Positions 61,000 to 64,000 of a stretch of 64,000 nt of DNA are shown one piece after another. Position numbers and translations under genes: made by a program. Where the stretch lies: NCBI RefSeq assembly GCF_019097595.1, contig NC_080731.1:12398071-12462070 (forward strand), in the 5' to 3' direction. Numbering within the stretch: position 1 is the first letter of the stretch; each line of letters opens with the position of its first letter. The stretch is from Hemibagrus wyckioides (lineage: Eukaryota; Chordata; Actinopteri; Siluriformes; Bagridae). The notes below the pieces were generated by a model. That model was not told where the DNA came from. It did no database searches and saw nothing but the letters and a program-made list of their open reading frames with translations.

Positions 61000-63900
61000 T
61001 TGTTGCACCGAAAAGACAGTGAAGAAGAAAGAAACATAAAAGACACTGACGTTTCACAACATGTGACATTAAATAAGGCCATAAATCCTTAATCCATGCA
61101 TTGTAGCAGAATAAAATGTGTGCATGCGTAACAATAGTGCTACAGAATCCGGCTGGGGATGTGGAGTGTGTAGAGTTAAGGAGAAAATGCTGCAGAACTG
61201 ATCAACTAATAAAATATTGCTGTTAAAGCAATACTTTTATATTCATTATCTTGGTCATTTATTTAAAATAGAATTAAAAAAATGTTTTAAATAGAAATTA
61301 TGATCACTTAATTGGACATTTTGATATGTTTAAAGTTATCCATATATTATTTAAATATTTCACTGTATTGTATCATACTATACCACACTAACAGACTTTT
61401 TAACATTTTATAATATTTTTTAAATAAACTCTTATTTTACAAGGGCCTAGTTTGTATGTTGTAAAATTACAAACGTTTACGTGCGATAACTGATCAAGCA
61501 ACAATCGAATGCTTTTGGAAATTTAACCCAACATGTTTCAAGCTAACACTTTATTTTCTAAAAAATATTGTATGGGTGTTTTGTTTTTTTAATTCCATGT
61601 CCAGTAAATTGTTTCAGCATGAAATAGTCATATTGTGAAAAGTTATTGCAGTTATATATATAATTAGAATATTATCACTGTACTCCTGTAAATCCTTTGT
61701 TTTAAAAGTTCAATATAGAGAGGTGTTTAACTTCCTGATGGACTTACTGACAGTTATATTGTTATACGGCTATTCACCTTAGAATCCTGTCGAAAACTGA
61801 CAACAACAATTCTATGACCGTACAGAAACATTCAGAAATGAGATATGTTGTTAATAAATAATATACCAGACTATTCAATAATATATCTGTGTGCTGGAGG
61901 ACTGGAGAGAGAGCATGGTGCAGTGCAGGGTGTACTCAGTGCTTGACGGTAGGTGGGTGCTGGTCCATTTCTGGCTTTGTAGGCGTGCTTCAATCTTTTT
62001 AATTTGACATGGGCAGCTACAGGAAGTCAGTGGAGGGAGTGCAGCAATAGGGTGGTGTTGGTGAGCTTGAAAAGGAAAGTTAAAAACCAATCACACAGCT
62101 GTAATCTGGATCAGTTGCAGAGGCTGAATGGTGCTCAGAAGCAGACCTGCAGAGTTGCAGTAGTCCAGTCTCCAAATAAAAAGGGACTAAACAAGCACCT
62201 GAGTGTCCTGTGTGGTTAGAAATGAATGAAATCTTCTGATATTGTGAAGCAGAAATGGATATGAGCGGGTCAGCTTAAAAACGTGAGAAGAAAAGGACAG
62301 TTGATTGTCCATGGTTAGCCCTATGTTACATGCAGGTTAAATCAGCATGGACATCATCAGTTTCTGATAGATTTATTGAATATTTGTTCAATGCCTGTGT
62401 ATTTATTTTTATTTTTTAAAGAAATTAAAACCATTAATTTACATCTCTATTGATATATGAGGTTATTTTTAATTGATGTGTACGAGTTAAATAGGTGGAA
62501 GTAATATGTTTTGATTATTCTGAGACTTTTACAGGTTTGACCAGACGGGAGGCAGAGAAGAGAAGATGGGAGACCCATTGTCAAAAAGGGGTTGGGTGTT
62601 TCTTTCTTTCTCTTTTCAGTGATTCTATCTGTGCTGCTCAGCTCTCTCTCTCTCATGCCTGCCCCACCTCCACAACTAGATTTAATGCCACTGTAGCGAG
62701 CTGGTTTTTAATTGTTGTTAATTAGATGAAAACACATTTTCAGGTTTTGTCAGTATTTTATAATAAAATGTTTGTATTTCTAGAAAAATGCTGATCTAAT
62801 GTAAAGCAGAAAACAGTGTCATTACTTCTGTACACCAGAGTTTGAACTAAAAGTATATTTCTACACTGTAATTGTACGTAAAAACCAATGAGAAATGCTT
62901 ATAGTGTGTAATAAGAAAGAGACACCTGAGACACATGAGTGCTGAACAAAAATAAAGACATTTATTGATCAATTAGAATAATAAACAGTACATTAAAATA
63001 AGTCTTAGTATGTGTTATACCTCAACGAATAATCAAACTACAAGGTGTGCATTATCTTAATACATTTTAGTGTAATTATTGTAGTATTGTAGTAATTCCT
63101 AATAATAAACCGATTAAAAACAGAAAGTTCTTCTTTTAAAGGTTGGTGTGATATTGAAGGAAATGTTTATATTTATCATTAATGTTAATAAATGACACAT
63201 TGTTGTTGTTGAGAAACCGTTGTGGTATAATTAACACACACAATTAACGTGTGGCTGATTAACACACTCTTAACTAATGTGTGTGTGGGGGGGGGGGTAT
63301 TAGGGTAGTAGTAATGCACTACTGGTGTGTTAGTCGTCCTTAATCTTAAAAATTTTATATTAATTATATAACATATATTAATTATATTAACTTTATAAAA
63401 AATTAAATATATATTATATACATATTTACAACATGTTGTGGAAAACACAGTGATCAGAGGTGAAGATTACAATTAAGATTACAATTAATCTTCTTTTGTG
63501 CTACGATGCGTACTGTTCTCTGATTTTGATCACTGTGTTTTCCACAACATGAAGGTTTCTGTGAAGTGCCTTGGTTCTTTTGTAAAACATGGCAGTAGAA
63601 CAGTCGCACACCCACAGCTAATATTCCTTCACGTTTTGAGATGAACAATATTTCAGAGAAAATAAAGTGTTCTCTAATTTTGATCTCCACTCTGCAGTAA
63701 CTGCTACACAGACATCTCTCAAATGTAACTGAGATCTGACATCTACAAGGCGAGATAGACAAAGGGGAGCGATGATTCTGTGACAAGAGAACGGACGAGA
63801 AGATATCGAGCTGATTCTCACCACACGGTTAAAGGGATAAAATCATTTACTTAAACAGATAAAAAAAAGACTATTGCTGAAGCCTAGAAGGTGAAATACA
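61000..63900. other. Gene-free AT-rich stretch at right side
   Basis: Besides the 61880 repeat there is a G-run at 63285-63297 and AT-rich unique DNA. It would be intron if the edge exon candidate is real. No internal exon was recognised. Confidence 0.4.
61880..62225 (+). repeat. Probable dispersed repeat of unassigned family
   Basis: Text such as GGGCAGCTACAGGAAGTCAGTGG and GAGTTGCAGTAGTCCAGTCT resembles a repeat I associate with many fish genomes. There is no second copy in the window, so the call rests on recognition only. Confidence 0.4.
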
Positions 63901-63907
63901 TACTTAC

Positions 63908-64000
63908 CACAGATACCACACATCTTAAGATTAATATGTGGTGATGTCCATGTCCATGTCTTCGTGTGACACAGGGATGTTAGTCAAAATTGATGGCAAG
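63908..64000 (-). other. Possible exon with strong splice donor, cut by window edge
   Basis: On the minus strand a perfect GTAAGTATG follows CTGTG, placing a donor at 63907. One frame stays open back to about 63986 and reads through an ATG giving MCGIC before the donor, in phase 1. Another frame gives SHEDMDMDITTY followed by a stop. Neither allows a family call. It may be a coincidence. Confidence 0.22.

Overview
This window looks like teleost nuclear DNA. It is AT-rich, intron-containing and dense in microsatellites, with Tc1/mariner remnants, tRNA-derived SINEs and tails of non-LTR elements. The repeat mix would suit an otophysan such as a catfish, but that is only an impression. Bacterial features such as operons, ribosome binding sites or CRISPR arrays are absent, and nearly all long open frames outside the two genes are read-throughs of simple repeats.

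Two genes can be supported, lying tail to tail. The first is rgmb (repulsive guidance molecule b, a GPI-anchored BMP co-receptor and neogenin ligand) on the + strand. It has three coding exons, 40616..40715, 46394..46935 and 49999..50652, which join in phase to a 431-residue protein. A GC-rich promoter and 5' UTR (about 40090-40615) precede it and a roughly 2 kb 3' UTR follows. The second, on the - strand at 54535..55455, is a small four-exon gene that no single open frame reveals. It encodes a signal peptide, one C1-type Ig domain, a short connecting peptide with a lone cysteine, and a transmembrane segment with Arg and Lys spaced as in T-cell receptor alpha and pre-TCR alpha. All splice phases agree and give 176 residues. 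I read it as a teleost pre-T-cell receptor alpha chain (ptcra) and consider it the most interesting object here.

Layout: 1-40,000 is gene-poor flank upstream of rgmb. It holds SINEs, a 606-bp foldback element with an internal minisatellite (11465-12070), a 3.06-kb pentamer-based satellite with higher-order structure (15577-18637), LINE tails (about 21060 and 22900) and many microsatellites. 40,090-52,700 is rgmb. 52,700-55,950 holds ptcra and its putative promoter region. 55,950-63,900 is repeat-rich: a LINE 3' fragment, two Tc1-like elements (one with complete ends and a broken transposase) and other dispersed repeats. At the right edge a strong splice donor on the - strand (63907) may belong to a gene lying mainly outside the window.

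The two genes have unrelated jobs, axon guidance and BMP signalling versus thymocyte beta-selection. Nothing suggests they share regulation beyond being convergent neighbours.
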